From assembly GCF_024139115.2 (NCBI RefSeq), contig NW_026943480.1, forward strand, positions 38,480 to 102,479: 64,000 bases of DNA, written 5' to 3'. The notes below the pieces were generated by a model. That model saw only the letters and a list, made by a program, of their open reading frames with translations, did no database searches and was not told the DNA's origin. Numbering within the stretch: the first letter of the stretch is position 1; every line of letters starts with the position of its first letter. The DNA comes from Armigeres subalbatus. Taxonomy: Eukaryota > Arthropoda > Insecta > Diptera > Culicidae. Below, one piece after another: positions 44,001 to 52,325 of this stretch. The position numbers were made by a program, and so were the translations under genes.

Positions 44001-47000
44001 TCTTCATATTACAAAACATTATCTCTTGGCATCTGTCTGTCCGAGCGACGTTCACCATAGTTGCTGTAGATAATTTCCACTGAGGTGGCGTCTTCATTGA
44101 TTTTATACAAAAGCCACCATTTTATACAAAAGAAGGTTGATCCGACTATCCGAAATAAACTTTCTTCAAAGTGCAAAACTCAATCGTAAATAGCGAATTT
44201 GATAGCGCGTCGGAGGGAGATGATGCAGTAAATTTTAATGGATGGAATCACTAACAGCAACCAACCTACCACGCCAAACCCGATGCCACCGAAACAGTCC
44301 ATTTTCGCAATTAACTCTTTCTTTTCATAAAATGTTGGTCCTGAGAAGAACCAATTTTTCTTTTCCCAATGCTCCTTTCCAATTAGCTGACACCACAATT
44401 TGTAATAAATTTTCAGCATCGGCACTGCTGGTGCGGGATCGCCACAGTGCTATTTTTATGGTCAACCCTTTCTTCATATGAAATGCTGGTTCGTTGAGGT
44501 TGAATGATCTGCAGCAACACATCGAGCACCACCAACAATGCGATGGATTTCCTTTGAAAATGTTATGTTATCCACAAATTGCTCTGAAAATCGTTCTCAT
44601 GAAATTGTAATTCCTCCTTTTCTAGACAACCGTCACTAATTTTTTTATTTTGAAATTCATGAGGAAATTCCTTAAAGATTTATTTTCTTCTCTCCAAGTT
44701 TCACTTCAAGAAATTTCGGGCATTGCTTTCAGGAATGCATTCGAGAGTTTCCTCAAGAATACATACGGAATTTCCTCCCACAATTCCACCAGAAGTTTCC
44801 TTAAAAATTTTATGACGGAAATCCTCCGTTTTCGCTGCATAATTTCACTTGTTAATCTATAAGAAATTTCTTCGGAAATTCTTCTAGGAACTTCTCCGGG
44901 CATTCCTCCAGAAACTCTTTCTTTAATTCCTCCGGGATAACTTCCAGGAATGTTTCCGGAAATACCTCCATACATTCAATAGCGAAATCTTCTAGGATTT
45001 TATTTTGGAATTCTTTTCGCAATTACTTCAGAATATCCTTCAAGAATTCTTTTAAAAATTTCTATAAGAATTTCTCCAAGATTTCGTTCAAGTATTTCCC
45101 CGGAAATTCTTCCAGGTATTTTGCCGGGAATTCCTTCAGGTACTTCTCCAGGAATTCCTTCAGGAATTTCTTACTAGGAGTTCTTACGAGAGTTCCTCCA
45201 GGAGTTTCTCCAGTATATCCTCCGGAAATTTTTCCTGTAGTTCTTCCAGAAATTCCTCCAGAAGTTCCAGCAATGGTTCCTCCGATAATTCCTCTGATAA
45301 TTTCTCCGGGAATTCCTCCAGAAATTTCTCCGGGAGTTCATCCGGAAATTACTCTGCGATTTCCTTCGGGAGTTCCTCCTCAGAGGAAACTCCCGGAGCA
45401 ATTCTCGTAGAAACTGCCGGAGGAGCTCCCGTAAGAACTCCCGGAGAAATTTTAGAAGGAACTTCTAGAATAATTCCTAAAGGACCTCGCGGAGGAACAC
45501 CCAGAGAAACTACCGGAAGAACTTCGGGAGGAAATTCCAGTTAAATTTCTGAAGAAAGCCTAAATGATTTCCTGAAAAAAGCCTGAATGATTTCCTGGAA
45601 GAGCTACTGGTGGAACTCCCGGAGCAATTCTCGGAGAAACTTCCTTATGAATTCCCGGTGGAATTCCCGGAGGAACTCCCAGAGGAATTCCCGAAGGAAC
45701 TCCTGGAGGAATTTCTTAAGAAACTCCCGGGAGAATTTTCAAAGGGACCCCCGGAGGAACTGGCAACGAAACTACTAGAATTATCGAAAAAAATCTTGGA
45801 TGGCTCATCTTATAGACAATTCTCCTTAAACCTTTGTAGGGGTATGCAGCTGGAGCAACATCATCATCAGAGGACCTCCCGGAGAATTTGCTGAGGAGCT
45901 CCTAGAGAAATTCTCGGAGGAGCTTCTGGAGGAATTTCTATATAAACTCATGAAGAAGCCTATATGAATTCCAGAAAGGAAGCCTGAATGAGTACCCGGA
46001 GGATATTCTGGAGAAATCCCCGGAAGAATTTTCAGAGGAACCCCCGTAGAAACTGCCGATAGAACTACCGGAATAATTCTCGGAGGAAATCCTGGAGGAA
46101 TTCTTGGAGGAACTGACGTGCTCGTTAAAAATTTTAGACTGTATACACAATAAGTTTATGTCGTGATTGGGATTTTGAACCACGCCGTATTCTCGGAGAA
46201 ACTCCAGGTGGAATTTTCGGAAAAACTCCTGGAGGATCTCTCACTGGAAATCTTGAAGGAATTCTTTCAGGATTTCTTTGGGAATTAATCCAGGAATTCC
46301 TCGGAAAATTCCATTGTTGATTTTATATTCTGTATAATTTCTGTATAAATTTTCGGTGGAATTCATGGAGAAATTCTTTGAAATTTTCACAAGAAATTAT
46401 TAGAAACTTTCACGGAAAATTTTATTGAATTTACACAAGAAACTCGTAGATTTTTTGCGAAATACTCTACAATGTTTATTGGCAATTCTGCGGAGTTTCG
46501 ACGAAATATTCTTAGGAATTCCACGGTGCAATTTTTCAGAAATTTTTATGAGAAACAGCACGTAAGAATTATCTGAAGAATTCCTTTTAGAACTTATGAA
46601 AAAGTTCATGGAGGATTTTTGGAGTAAATAATGGTGGAATTTTCGGAATCCCTGAAGACATTGCCGAAGAGGTTGCTGGAGGCATTCCCAAAGAATCCCT
46701 GATAGAATTCCGGATAGCATGACTAGAGCAATTGTCGAAGGAATTCCTGGGGAAAGCTTGCATATTTTTTTCTGCCTATTTTATAAGCATATGCGGTATT
46801 TCGAAAAATTTCGTTTCAGGTGGTTCGATACGAAATTCCGCGGAATTTCGCGGAATTTGAGCATGGCGAAATCTGATTTCTTGATTTCGTTTCGTTTCGT
46901 AAAATTACAAAAAATTCGCTAGAAAAAACTAGCTTCTAACGAAATTTAACGGAATTCCGCGGAATTTCGAAACAAATTAAAATTTGAACCATACTTTATA

Positions 47001-50000
47001 TTATCGAAAATTTTGGCTGCGCCGCTGAACAAAATCGTAAAGTTGTTTCCAAAACTTTATGTTATACATTTTTTTCTATTAATGCTTACTACATAACCTC
47101 ATTCTTAGTCGTCAAATATGCATGTAGTTTTCTTCTATAAAACGTCTTTAGTGTTTCCATGATTAAAAATCAAATGTTGTGATATTTTTTTTACTATTTG
47201 CACAATATGAATGCGGAATCGATCGTGTTGCTGCAGGTCATGGGACGGCAGCTAGTCCAGGAAAACGCGAAGTGATAAAAATCTACCTCGCGTAGCAGAA
47301 ATTTGTTCAACTAGTGTGCAATCGATAGTGTTGATGCTGATCACGCCAGCTAGTGTGGGAGGACGCGAAGTGATAAAACTAATGTCAGCATCGAAGAGCA
47401 CAAAATTATTTGCGAATCGATCGTGTTGTAGAAGATTATTAAACGAAGCACATTGGTCTTGCGTTGGATTGATTCGAAACACATTTTTCATCTTCTTGTT
47501 TTCAAAATAAGTTTGTTCACAATAAACATTTTGTCGCTTACCATGGGGTTTCACGTGAATTACCTTCTCAACTAACCAACGATTCCTTTCCCGTAGCGCT
47601 CACGGAGATGCAGAGCATTCCTCGATCTCTTATAACAATGAGTGTGAAACTAAGCAAGCAAGCATACAATAAGAATAACTTTTTTTGTATCAAGAATATT
47701 ATTTAATTGGTGAGCTGTGCATATTTGCTGTTTATCGGCCAATAATTATTAGCAATTACGATGTGTACAGTTCATCAAGCTGACAAGCTTTTTTTGACTA
47801 TTTGCTCAATATGTAAGGAACATTGCAGATTTGGGGGCATTTCTAGATCTTCGCATAGAATTTGCAAAAAAAATCCAGAACGGGTAGAAAGATCATTAAA
47901 ATTGCTGAAAGTTACTAGTACTTATTAAAGTACTTATGATTGCTTTCAGCTTATACTGACCATAACAGCTGTTCTCATATGCCAAGGACACACAGAAAAA
48001 AGCTCGGTTTGTCGAGCTGATTGTATATAATTATGGGCCTGTGAAATTCAATCTGAACTACATAAAGGTATGCTAAATATGTAGACGAAGAATAAGAAGG
48101 AATAAATTTTGGCTGAAACGCCCTTTTCAAATGTTGGTCTAGTAATATCAGTTCTCTATCTACTGTTACCGAATATATTAACAATGGACGAACCATCGGC
48201 ATACTTGCATAACATGTATATACATAGGAAACAATATTGAGGCTTTTCACCTATTTCATAGTTAAAGTGTACCCACTGTCCTATCCCCTCTCCCTATTTC
48301 GGCCCTTGGAGCAAAATTGAAAGAAAGACGGAAACACCATTTCCGCTATACCGAAGTCGAACGTCGAAGGAGGGGTGCAGAGACAGAGAAAATCGAGGGA
48401 GCCGAGCGAAAGATCGTGGTCGTGGACTACACTCTAACTTTCACCTACTCAGTGAACGAGTAAAATTGTATTGCCATCTCTTTTCTTCCCACGGAAATTT
48501 TACTCAGTTTCTGTCAAAAGCAGGATTACTCATAGTTTTGAGTTCAATACAAAATTTTCAAAACGACTTACCGTAATCCGGGGGAACATTGATCAGCGGG
48601 GTAACATTGATCAGTTGAACCATTTTCAAAAGATGAATAAAGTATTACTTTCTGTTATTACGATTACTTATTATGAGTTAGTTATTTTAATCTTGACTAA
48701 ATTTGCTACCGAATAATATAATCTCCACTAGAATTTGCATTTAATTTTTGCCATAGTTTGAAAAATAAAATCAACATCATTTTGTTAACTCACAGTAAGC
48801 TGCCAAAAAAGCACTCAAAACAAGCATAATAACAGATCGTACCTACAATTGGGTGATAAGTAATCTTATTTTCTTTGTTTATCCATATTTTTGTTTCAAA
48901 ATTTTGATTTTTATTGTTGAAAACCAGATAATTCACCTAGCGGTCATGATGCCTTACTCGAAACAATCAATACGCTTCGCCTCAGTATAAGGATTTCAAA
49001 AGTAATTGCCTACCTTAAGGCGTGGACAAACGCTTGCTTTATAGACGTAACAAAGGGAAATGATGGATGATCAAAGTTACCCCAAATTGGAAATTCGAAA
49101 ACTTAGCCCAAACCGATTTTCAAAACAATTTAATAATTATCAAATAATCAAGGCCAATCGCCTCAAACCTTCTACTCTTAGCAGTCCTCGTTTTAAAATA
49201 TGAAAAAAGCAATCATTTAATTTACGGAGGAAATATTTACAAAACATTAAAAAAATTGATCAATGATACCCCGGATTACGGTACCTGCTTTTGTGAACAA
49301 AGATTCAAACGTCGATTTGTCGAATCTGAAAGCACTCCCACGCAAACCAACACCATAAACACATAGGTGAAGTCATCGGCTACCTGTTGATAGTGTTGGT
49401 TTGCGTGGGAGTGCTCTCAGATTCGACAAATCGATGTTTCAATCTTTGTTTACAAAAGCAGATAAGTCGTTTTGAAAATTTTGTATTGAGTTGTCCTGAT
49501 TTTGACGGAAATTGAGTAAAATTTCCGTGGGATAGAAAGAGAGAGCAATACAATTTTACTCAGTCACTGAGTAGGTGAAAGTTAGCGTGTAGTCGAGGAG
49601 TCGTGTTTTGACTGTGATCGGGTACAGACCTCTCGATTGACCGGAGAAAAGCTGTAAAGAAGATCCTTGTGAAGCGTTGATTTAGCGAGGACTTAGTGTG
49701 CTGGTGAAGGGAGCCCGAAAAGTGTTGTAAAATGTCATTTGCATTCGTTTGTATAATTTTTCCAGAACGTTTTTCAGAAGTTGTCTATTGATTATTGATG
49801 TATGACGAACTTATAGCTCTTAAATGTGCCTACAACTTTGTTCAACAAGACATTGCTGTAAATATGTAATCTGGGGCGTGGGAGGCAAAATGTCATTCAA
49901 ATGACATTATGTCAAATGACACGTGACATTTTGGAGAGTTTTCACTCTCCAGCCTTAGATGTTATATTTAGAGCAATGTACCCTGGAACAAAAATATAGC

Positions 50001-52313
50001 CCTACTCAAGCGTTATGAGTACATCTTAAATTATGATGTGAATTTTACTTCTGAAGAAAGTTATTAACAAATTAGTCAAATGACATGCAGATGACATTTT
50101 ACAAGCCTGGTCCCGAATATTGAAGAGTGTGCGCGGTGAACGGCTGCTACCCGTCGGCAGGATCATTGTTTCCGATAGAAAAGCCCGTAGTGCGTCGTGA
50201 GTCCCGCGAAGCCGGAAAAAACCTCGACTATTTCTCAAGCTGCATCCACGTGCTAAACGTTACCGTCTCGCCGGCTGTCTAAGGCTAGGACCGTGGACGT
50301 GTCCAAGGCTAGGACCGTGTCGGCTGCCTACCTCGCGGAGCCGGAAAGACGACATAACGAGTCATCGAGCCCTCCCCTTCCACGTGTCCAAGACTACAGC
50401 CTTGTCGGCAACCTATCCAGAGGACCTGAAGAAGCATAGTTGCTTCAAACTACCAACCACTGTCAGCCCGGTCCGCAATCCACTAGCGGAGCCGAGGAGG
50501 AGCTCCTTCAAACCCCGTTGCAGGTACCGTTGAGTACCCAGGTATGTCAAAACACCTGAGCTTGACAATGTCGACCAACCTTGTAAGGCCGCAACCCTTC
50601 CTTTCCTCCCACTAATCCAAAACCAAGGAATATCAAATGAAAAATAAAATATTGATCAGATACGGGAACACACGCTCCACGATGAATTCCTTTGAAAACG
50701 GCACAACTGCTGGGGTATTGCCTTATCGCCAATGGTATATGCGGCGAGAATGTGGCGATTTATCACAGATTGCCTCTTCTGTTATTGTAACTCTTTTCGT
50801 CGCAAAACAGTTATTCGACTTCGAAAAAGTGAAATCAGAATTGCGGATTTGTTAAGAAATTCAGATGTGTGGTTCTAGTTTTCTAAAACTTATGGAAGAA
50901 TGCAGGATTTTTATTATAATTGTTATAGGCGACTTTATATTCTTTCTGAATACTAAGTTCGTTAATAATTTTCTCACTCTGTTTAAAAATATCTGATGAG
51001 TGATATATCTTGCATTTTCAAATCCATTATCACTTTAATCATTATTGATGTTGAATAAACGCACAACGCGTACGTTGCATTGTTGAGCGTGAAGTGAATG
51101 CGTCACGTTCATTGGCGTTGCGTTTTAATACATAACTCTGAATTCAATGCCCAGCGCAGCGCGAAGCGCTATTGTGATCCAGCCTCTACTGTTGGTTGTG
51201 GATTTGGTTTCAAAGTTTTTGGAACTTTAAAGGAAATAAAACTACTATAAAACTACGATTCAGAAGAACTAAAAAACCATTTCATCGAAGAGATTGGATT
51301 TTGATTTTGAAATTTTTCTAGTTTCATCGTAAATAGAAGAAGAAAACGAATGTGAATTAGCAAAAGTTGGACTGTCTATTCTTGATTGATGGCCGTTGTA
51401 CAAATGCCGACTATATATAGATTATAAAAATATTAAAGGAAAAATGAAATCAGTTGAATATGTGTTCATTGAGAAAAGCAACTTGATTTAGTTTAGGGTA
51501 GGAAAAGATTTTTTTAACAAATTCCCTGAAATAATTGGAAGAATCTAAGAATCCAAGAATCTAATCCGGATCTAAGCTGCCTGCGTAGTAAACTAAACAA
51601 CCATTTAATTGCAAGTTCAACCCTGAGCGTATTTCTGAAATGTTAAAACAAAAAGATATCTTACATATTTTATCACGCTTCTTTTTCTTCGTTGGCATTA
51701 CATCCCCCACTGGGACATTGCCGCCTCGCAGCCTCATTAAGCACTTCCACAGTTATTAACTGCGAGGTTTCTATGCTAAGTTACCATTTCTGCATTCGTA
51801 TATCATGAGGCTAACACGATGATACTTTATGCCCAGGGAAGTCGAGACAATTTCCAATCCGAAAACCGGCATAGACCGGCACCGGGAATCGAACCCAGCC
51901 ACCCTTCGCATGGTCTTGCTTTGTAGCTGCGCATCTTACCGCACGGCGAAGGAGGGCCACGTGCTGTTACTAAATTTTTCTGGTTCATTTGGGCTACTGA
52001 GAAATTTGCGTAACTTTATTTTGACTTTCTAATCATTGGATGATAAAACTGTTGTTATCTAATTTGAACTCAACATTGTATAATAGAAACATGTATATGT
52101 ATAATCTGATAATTTCGTTGAGTTTCTTACTTGGTCGTTCAGGTAAGTTATTATCATGTGAATATAGAATTCTAAGCCTTTTATAATAGTAACAATATGT
52201 AACTTACGTTTTTCTTTTAGCTGAGGGAAGTCCTTATTCCTAATTGCAATCTCCTTGGCCTGGGTGGCAGCTGCAAAGAGCAGCAGCAGTACTGCTGTAG
52301 TCTGTACCCTCAT
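31779..52313 (-). CDS. Takeout/JHBP-family secreted protein, four exons
   Basis: Spliced minus-strand gene: exon 1 52208-52313, exon 2 32570-32662, exon 3 32143-32477, exon 4 31779-32021. The lengths (106+93+335+243 = 777) give 258 residues plus stop, with phases 1, 2 and 0 matching at each junction. The family carries small hydrophobic ligands (juvenile hormone-like) in haemolymph or sensory fluid. A signal peptide (residues 1-19) is followed by the family's N-terminal cysteine pair (VCRRDNPNEDHC), then FPYIAKGISEIGVQTFDPL, YNLKGNVLLLPLVGDGD and a C-terminal amphipathic segment. Length is normal for the family. Introns 2 and 3 are short (92 and 121 bp); intron 1 is about 19,545 bp and full of TEs. 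The exact paralogue and ligand cannot be told from this. Confidence 0.88.
32143..32477 (-). CDS. Takeout-like gene, exon 3
   Basis: Acceptor CCCCGTAG|G and donor GAG|GTAAGTG. It encodes SEIGVQTFDPLRIESVQV, LSGGFKKLTIKGPSNTT and LKIDAIYNLKGNVLLLPLVG up to FSVRPLPE. This is the central beta-rich part of the lipid-binding (TULIP-type) fold of the family. Confidence 0.9.
32570..32662 (-). CDS. Takeout-like gene, exon 2
   Basis: Acceptor ACATTGCAG and donor AAAAG|GTAATCG. It encodes DWLRVCRRDNPNEDHCFKKM then FEETFPYIAKG. It holds the two cysteines that form the conserved N-terminal disulphide in this family. It is too short (93 bp) to be picked up by simple ORF listing. Confidence 0.88.
32663..34320. 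other. Takeout-like gene intron 1, 3' part
   Basis: AT-rich intron sequence without ORFs. A decayed piece related to family A interior is near 33180-33270 (ATTGGCCGGATCCCATCATA). A small ATTGTTGAA palindrome cluster lies at 34056-34240. Confidence 0.4.
34056..34240. repeat. Cluster of TTCAACAAT-ATTGTTGAA palindromes
   Basis: TTTCAACAATGTTTATTGTTGAA, TTTCAACAATAATATTGTTGAA and two looser versions follow each other within 185 bp. They may be a decayed MITE or hairpin-rich spacer. Confidence 0.4.
34321..34662. mobile_element. MITE family A, copy 2
   Basis: It starts TGCCTTTCTCGTACAACAAA and ends with a decayed TGCACGAGATAGGCA. The internal CGAACTTTTGATAGG, GAGACCCATAGTGTTATATA and CAGCTCGACGAAGT plus a TGTGTATG microsatellite match the other copies. 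Confidence 0.65.
34748..35520 (+). repeat. Putative 5' LTR of a gypsy element, interrupted
   Basis: TGTC at 34748 leads into GATGGACTTTATACTAAATG (34767-34786), and after an insertion the sequence resumes with CCGGAGTATTAACGTCGAAG (from about 35381), CTCTTGATGTCCCAAGAATC and ACACAGG. The same parts lie side by side at 41329-41462, downstream of the integrase relic. They are therefore read as the two LTRs of one element. The 3' boundary is approximate. Confidence 0.5.
34798..35375. mobile_element. Insertion splitting the putative 5' LTR
   Basis: About 580 bp is absent from the matching LTR copy at 41329. AACCCAGG at its left and CCTGGGTT at its right face each other. Inside, on the minus strand near 35095-35165, a tRNA-like piece has GGGTTCGTATCCC (B-box-like). 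It may be a SINE plus flanks. Unclassified. Confidence 0.35.
35754..35907 (+). pseudogene. gag-like N-terminal relic of a gypsy element
   Basis: The ATG at 35754 opens MSASEAEGDSFEDSVEHSEL then SRFVTDRKKKDKYGG, a stop after GKKE, and MKAQVEALKYL before the sequence runs into GGCCGAA minisatellite. Its position just after the putative 5' LTR and its acidic-then-basic character fit the start of a retrotransposon gag. There is no zinc knuckle because the rest is missing. Confidence 0.35.
35908..36733. repeat. GGCCGAAAGGGTCATTT minisatellite, part 1
   Basis: Degenerate units of about 20-24 bases with TTTGGCCGAAAGGGTCA or its complement. Orientation changes along the array: TTCGGCCAAATGACC form to about 36135, GGCCGAAAGG form to about 36430, complement again at about 36500-36615, then forward. 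A GAGAAGTGAGA island (36439-36470) interrupts it. The ORFs in it (WPKVSFGRKG type) are repeat readings. Confidence 0.85.
36734..40148. mobile_element. 3.4-kb inverted-repeat element, GAGGTGTGCGCCG ends
   Basis: TAGAGGTGTGCGCCG at 36734 mirrors CGGCGCACACCTCTA ending at 40148. GCCGCC-rich segments follow inside each end (36741-36760; about 40075-40130). The interior alternates GGCCGAA-like units (37060-37140, 37530-37660, 38130-39170) with degenerate TTTCCGTGGAAATTC-like units (36830-37000, 37680-38100, 39470-40040). No transposase was recognised. It may be a TIR element or an inverted GCC-rich repeat inside the minisatellite. Confidence 0.45.
40149..40556. repeat. GGCCGAAAGGGTCATTT minisatellite, part 2
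   Basis: The same units as 35908-36733, mostly in the GGCCGAAAGGGTCATTT orientation, with variants GACCGAAAAGG and GGGGGCCGAAAGG. It ends abruptly at the integrase relic. Confidence 0.85.
40560..41195 (+). pseudogene. Ty3/gypsy integrase C-terminal relic
   Basis: One plus frame reads TDRGTAFASRVFKQFC, HVLVAVNTSRGNK, VERSNRPIFTVLRAMIDEAD and, near the end, PFVVTEVLPHDRFRVATVP, with stops after QFC, GNK, GGSR and MKRW. The DRGTAF and N...VER.NR motifs belong to the catalytic core of retroviral-type integrases. The last part resembles the C-terminal strand domain of Ty3/gypsy integrase. In the family it inserts the cDNA into the genome; here it is inactive. The purine tract GAGGCGAAGAGAAGA (41288-41302) before the 3' LTR would fit a polypurine tract. 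Confidence 0.7.
41329..41560 (+). repeat. Putative 3' LTR of the gypsy element
   Basis: TGTC at 41329, then TAATGGACTTTATACTAAAT, CGGAGTATTAACATCGAAAT and TTGATGTCCCAAGAATCCTC match the divided copy at 34748-35520. The end is approximate. Confidence 0.5.
41777..41919. mobile_element. 143-bp hAT-type MITE with 8-bp TSD
   Basis: CAGAGTGTATGTAATTAAGA mirrors CTTAACTACATACACTCTG. The 8-base TACTAGAC occurs directly outside both ends (41769-41776, 41920-41927). An 8-bp target duplication and CAGAG ends are hAT-superfamily features. The ORF 41781-42140 partly overlaps it and is not a gene. Confidence 0.75.
42229..42634. mobile_element. MITE family A, copy 3
   Basis: It starts TGCCTTTCTCGTACAACAAA and ends AAATGCGAGAAAGGCA. 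It is the best-preserved copy in the window, with the GTGTGTATG microsatellite at about 42370-42415. The ORFs on both strands (113 and 125 codons) are readings of this repeat. Confidence 0.75.
42635..43224. other. Intron sequence, unclassified
   Basis: It contains the short repeat shared with 10745-10803 (42721-42770). Short plus ORFs (42753-43022, 42956-43153) show no domain I recognise. Confidence 0.3.
43225..43620. repeat. Duplicated segment, copy 1
   Basis: CACTAAGGTGGCGTCTTCAT, GCGCGTCGGAGGGAGATGAT, TTGAGGTTGAATGA and GATTTCCTTTGAAAATG occur here in order and recur in the same order at 44078-44580. A mid-copy repeat with no clear coding content. Confidence 0.5.
43624..43850. repeat. 227-bp inverted repeat
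   Basis: CTCTGCAAAATCCCGATC against GATCGGGATTCCGCAGA, AAGCAGCTTTCTTGTAT against ATATAAGAAAGCTGCTT, and AGCTCCGCCCCTT against AAGGGGCGGGGCT pair across a short AT-rich centre. A MITE-like foldback. Confidence 0.6.
44078..44580. repeat. Duplicated segment, copy 2
   Basis: The same ordered landmarks as 43225-43620. In addition, AAATGTTGGTCCTGAGAAGA with ACCAATTTTTCTTTTCCCA recurs in related form near 61281-61340 and 61505-61570. Confidence 0.5.
44640..45380 (+). repeat. TTCCTCCGGGAATTC minisatellite, forward half
   Basis: Degenerate units of about 12/24 bases such as AATTCCTCCAGAAATTTCTC and CGGGAATTCCTCC. This half runs up to an inversion point near 45380. The ORFs (RNSRRNSWRN type) are repeat products. 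Confidence 0.85.
45381..46240 (-). repeat. TTCCTCCGGGAATTC minisatellite, inverted half
   Basis: From GAGGAAACTCCCGGAG onward the units read as the reverse complement (GGAGGAACTCCCGGAG), so the two halves could form a long imperfect hairpin. The plus ORF 45610-45894 (EFPEELPEEFPKELL) is a repeat reading. Confidence 0.85.
46241..46720. repeat. Decayed tail of the GGAATTC minisatellite
   Basis: GGAATTC-containing units continue in diluted form (GGAAAATTCC, GGAATTCCTGGGG). The boundaries are gradual. Confidence 0.6.
46800..46975. repeat. CGAAATTCCGCGGAATTTCG palindromic repeats
   Basis: AAATTCCGCGGAATTTCGCG (46831-46850) and GGAATTCCGCGGAATTTCG (46951-46969) flank a TTTCGTTTCGTTTCGT stretch. 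Self-complementary around the CCGCGG core. Confidence 0.55.
47213..47432. repeat. About 100-bp tandem duplication
   Basis: AATCGATCGTGTTG, CAGCTAGT and ACGCGAAGTGATAAAA recur in order with starts near 47215, 47320 and 47413 (a partial third unit). Unit about 95-105 bp. Confidence 0.5.
47433..48423. other. Intron sequence, one palindrome arm
   Basis: Unclassified AT-rich sequence. 48081-48142 (GTAGACGAAGAATAAGAAGG...AATGTTGGTCTAG) is a single arm of the palindrome found complete at 28633-28772. Confidence 0.4.
48424..49594. mobile_element. Palindromic MITE family G, interrupted copy
   Basis: The outer left GACTACACTCTAACTTTCAC mirrors the outer right GTGAAAGTTAGCGTGTAGTC. Pairing continues inward through ACTCAGTGAACGAGTAAAAT, CACGGAAATTTTACTCA, AATACAAAATTTTCAAAACG and AACAAAGATTCAAACGTCGA. 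A 711-bp element (48571-49281) sits in the left arm. It contains, and extends beyond, the region matching 27700-27932. Confidence 0.75.
48571..49281. mobile_element. 711-bp TA-inserted element, CCGTAATCCGGGG ends
   Basis: CCGTAATCCGGGG mirrors CCCCGGATTACGG. TA is duplicated at 48569-48570 and 49282-49283. Removing it and one TA restores ACTTACCTGCTTTTG, matching ACTTATCTGTTTTTG in the other copy of the host palindrome. That shows directly that it inserted at TA. No transposase ORF. Confidence 0.85.
49728..50101. mobile_element. About 370-bp TA-flanked MITE, AAATGTCAT ends
   Basis: AAATGTCATTTGCAT (from 49730) mirrors ATGCAGATGACATTT (to 50099), with TA on both outer sides. Internal TGTCATTTGA-type repeats cluster at 49888-49935. 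Confidence 0.6.
50102..50640. other. GC-richer intron block, unclassified
   Basis: About 500 bp of clearly higher GC with a short direct repeat, AAGGCTAGGACCGTG, at 50281 and 50309. It may be the UTR of an old retrotransposon. No reading frame supports a protein. Confidence 0.35.
50641..51691. other. Intron sequence, no gene seen
   Basis: AT-rich, with a GC-richer patch at 51060-51185 (GCGCAGCGCGAAGCGC). Nothing coding recognised. Confidence 0.3.
51692..51960 (-). mobile_element. Feilai-like SINE, minus strand
   Basis: Read on the minus strand: GTGGCCCTCCTTCGCCGTGC head, B box GGGTTCGATTCCCGG near 51881-51895, body AACCTCGCAGTTAATAACTG, GTCCCAGTGGGGGATGTAAT and a GAAGAAAAAGAAG tail at about 51679-51692. 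It lies about 250 bp inside intron 1 from exon 1 of the takeout-like gene, in the same orientation as that gene. Confidence 0.75.
52208..52313 (-). CDS. Takeout-like gene, exon 1 (signal peptide)
   Basis: The ATG at 52311-52313 encodes MRVQTTAVLLLLFAAATQA, a classic cleavable signal peptide, then KEIAIRNKDFPQLKEK and a donor AAAAAC|GTAAGTT (exon end 52208). The last base (C) joins CC of exon 2 to give Pro, leading into DWLRVC. In-frame ATGs upstream (52323-52325 and 52371-52373) would add 4 or 20 residues. I chose the inner start because it puts the charged residue and hydrophobic core in normal signal-peptide register. Confidence 0.85.
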
Positions 52314-52325
52314 TATTACTTCCAT

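Noticed and set aside
45174..45894. RNSRRNSRRN and EFPEELPEEF ORFs
   Set aside because: Translations of the TTCCTCCGGGAATTC minisatellite, not coiled-coil proteins.
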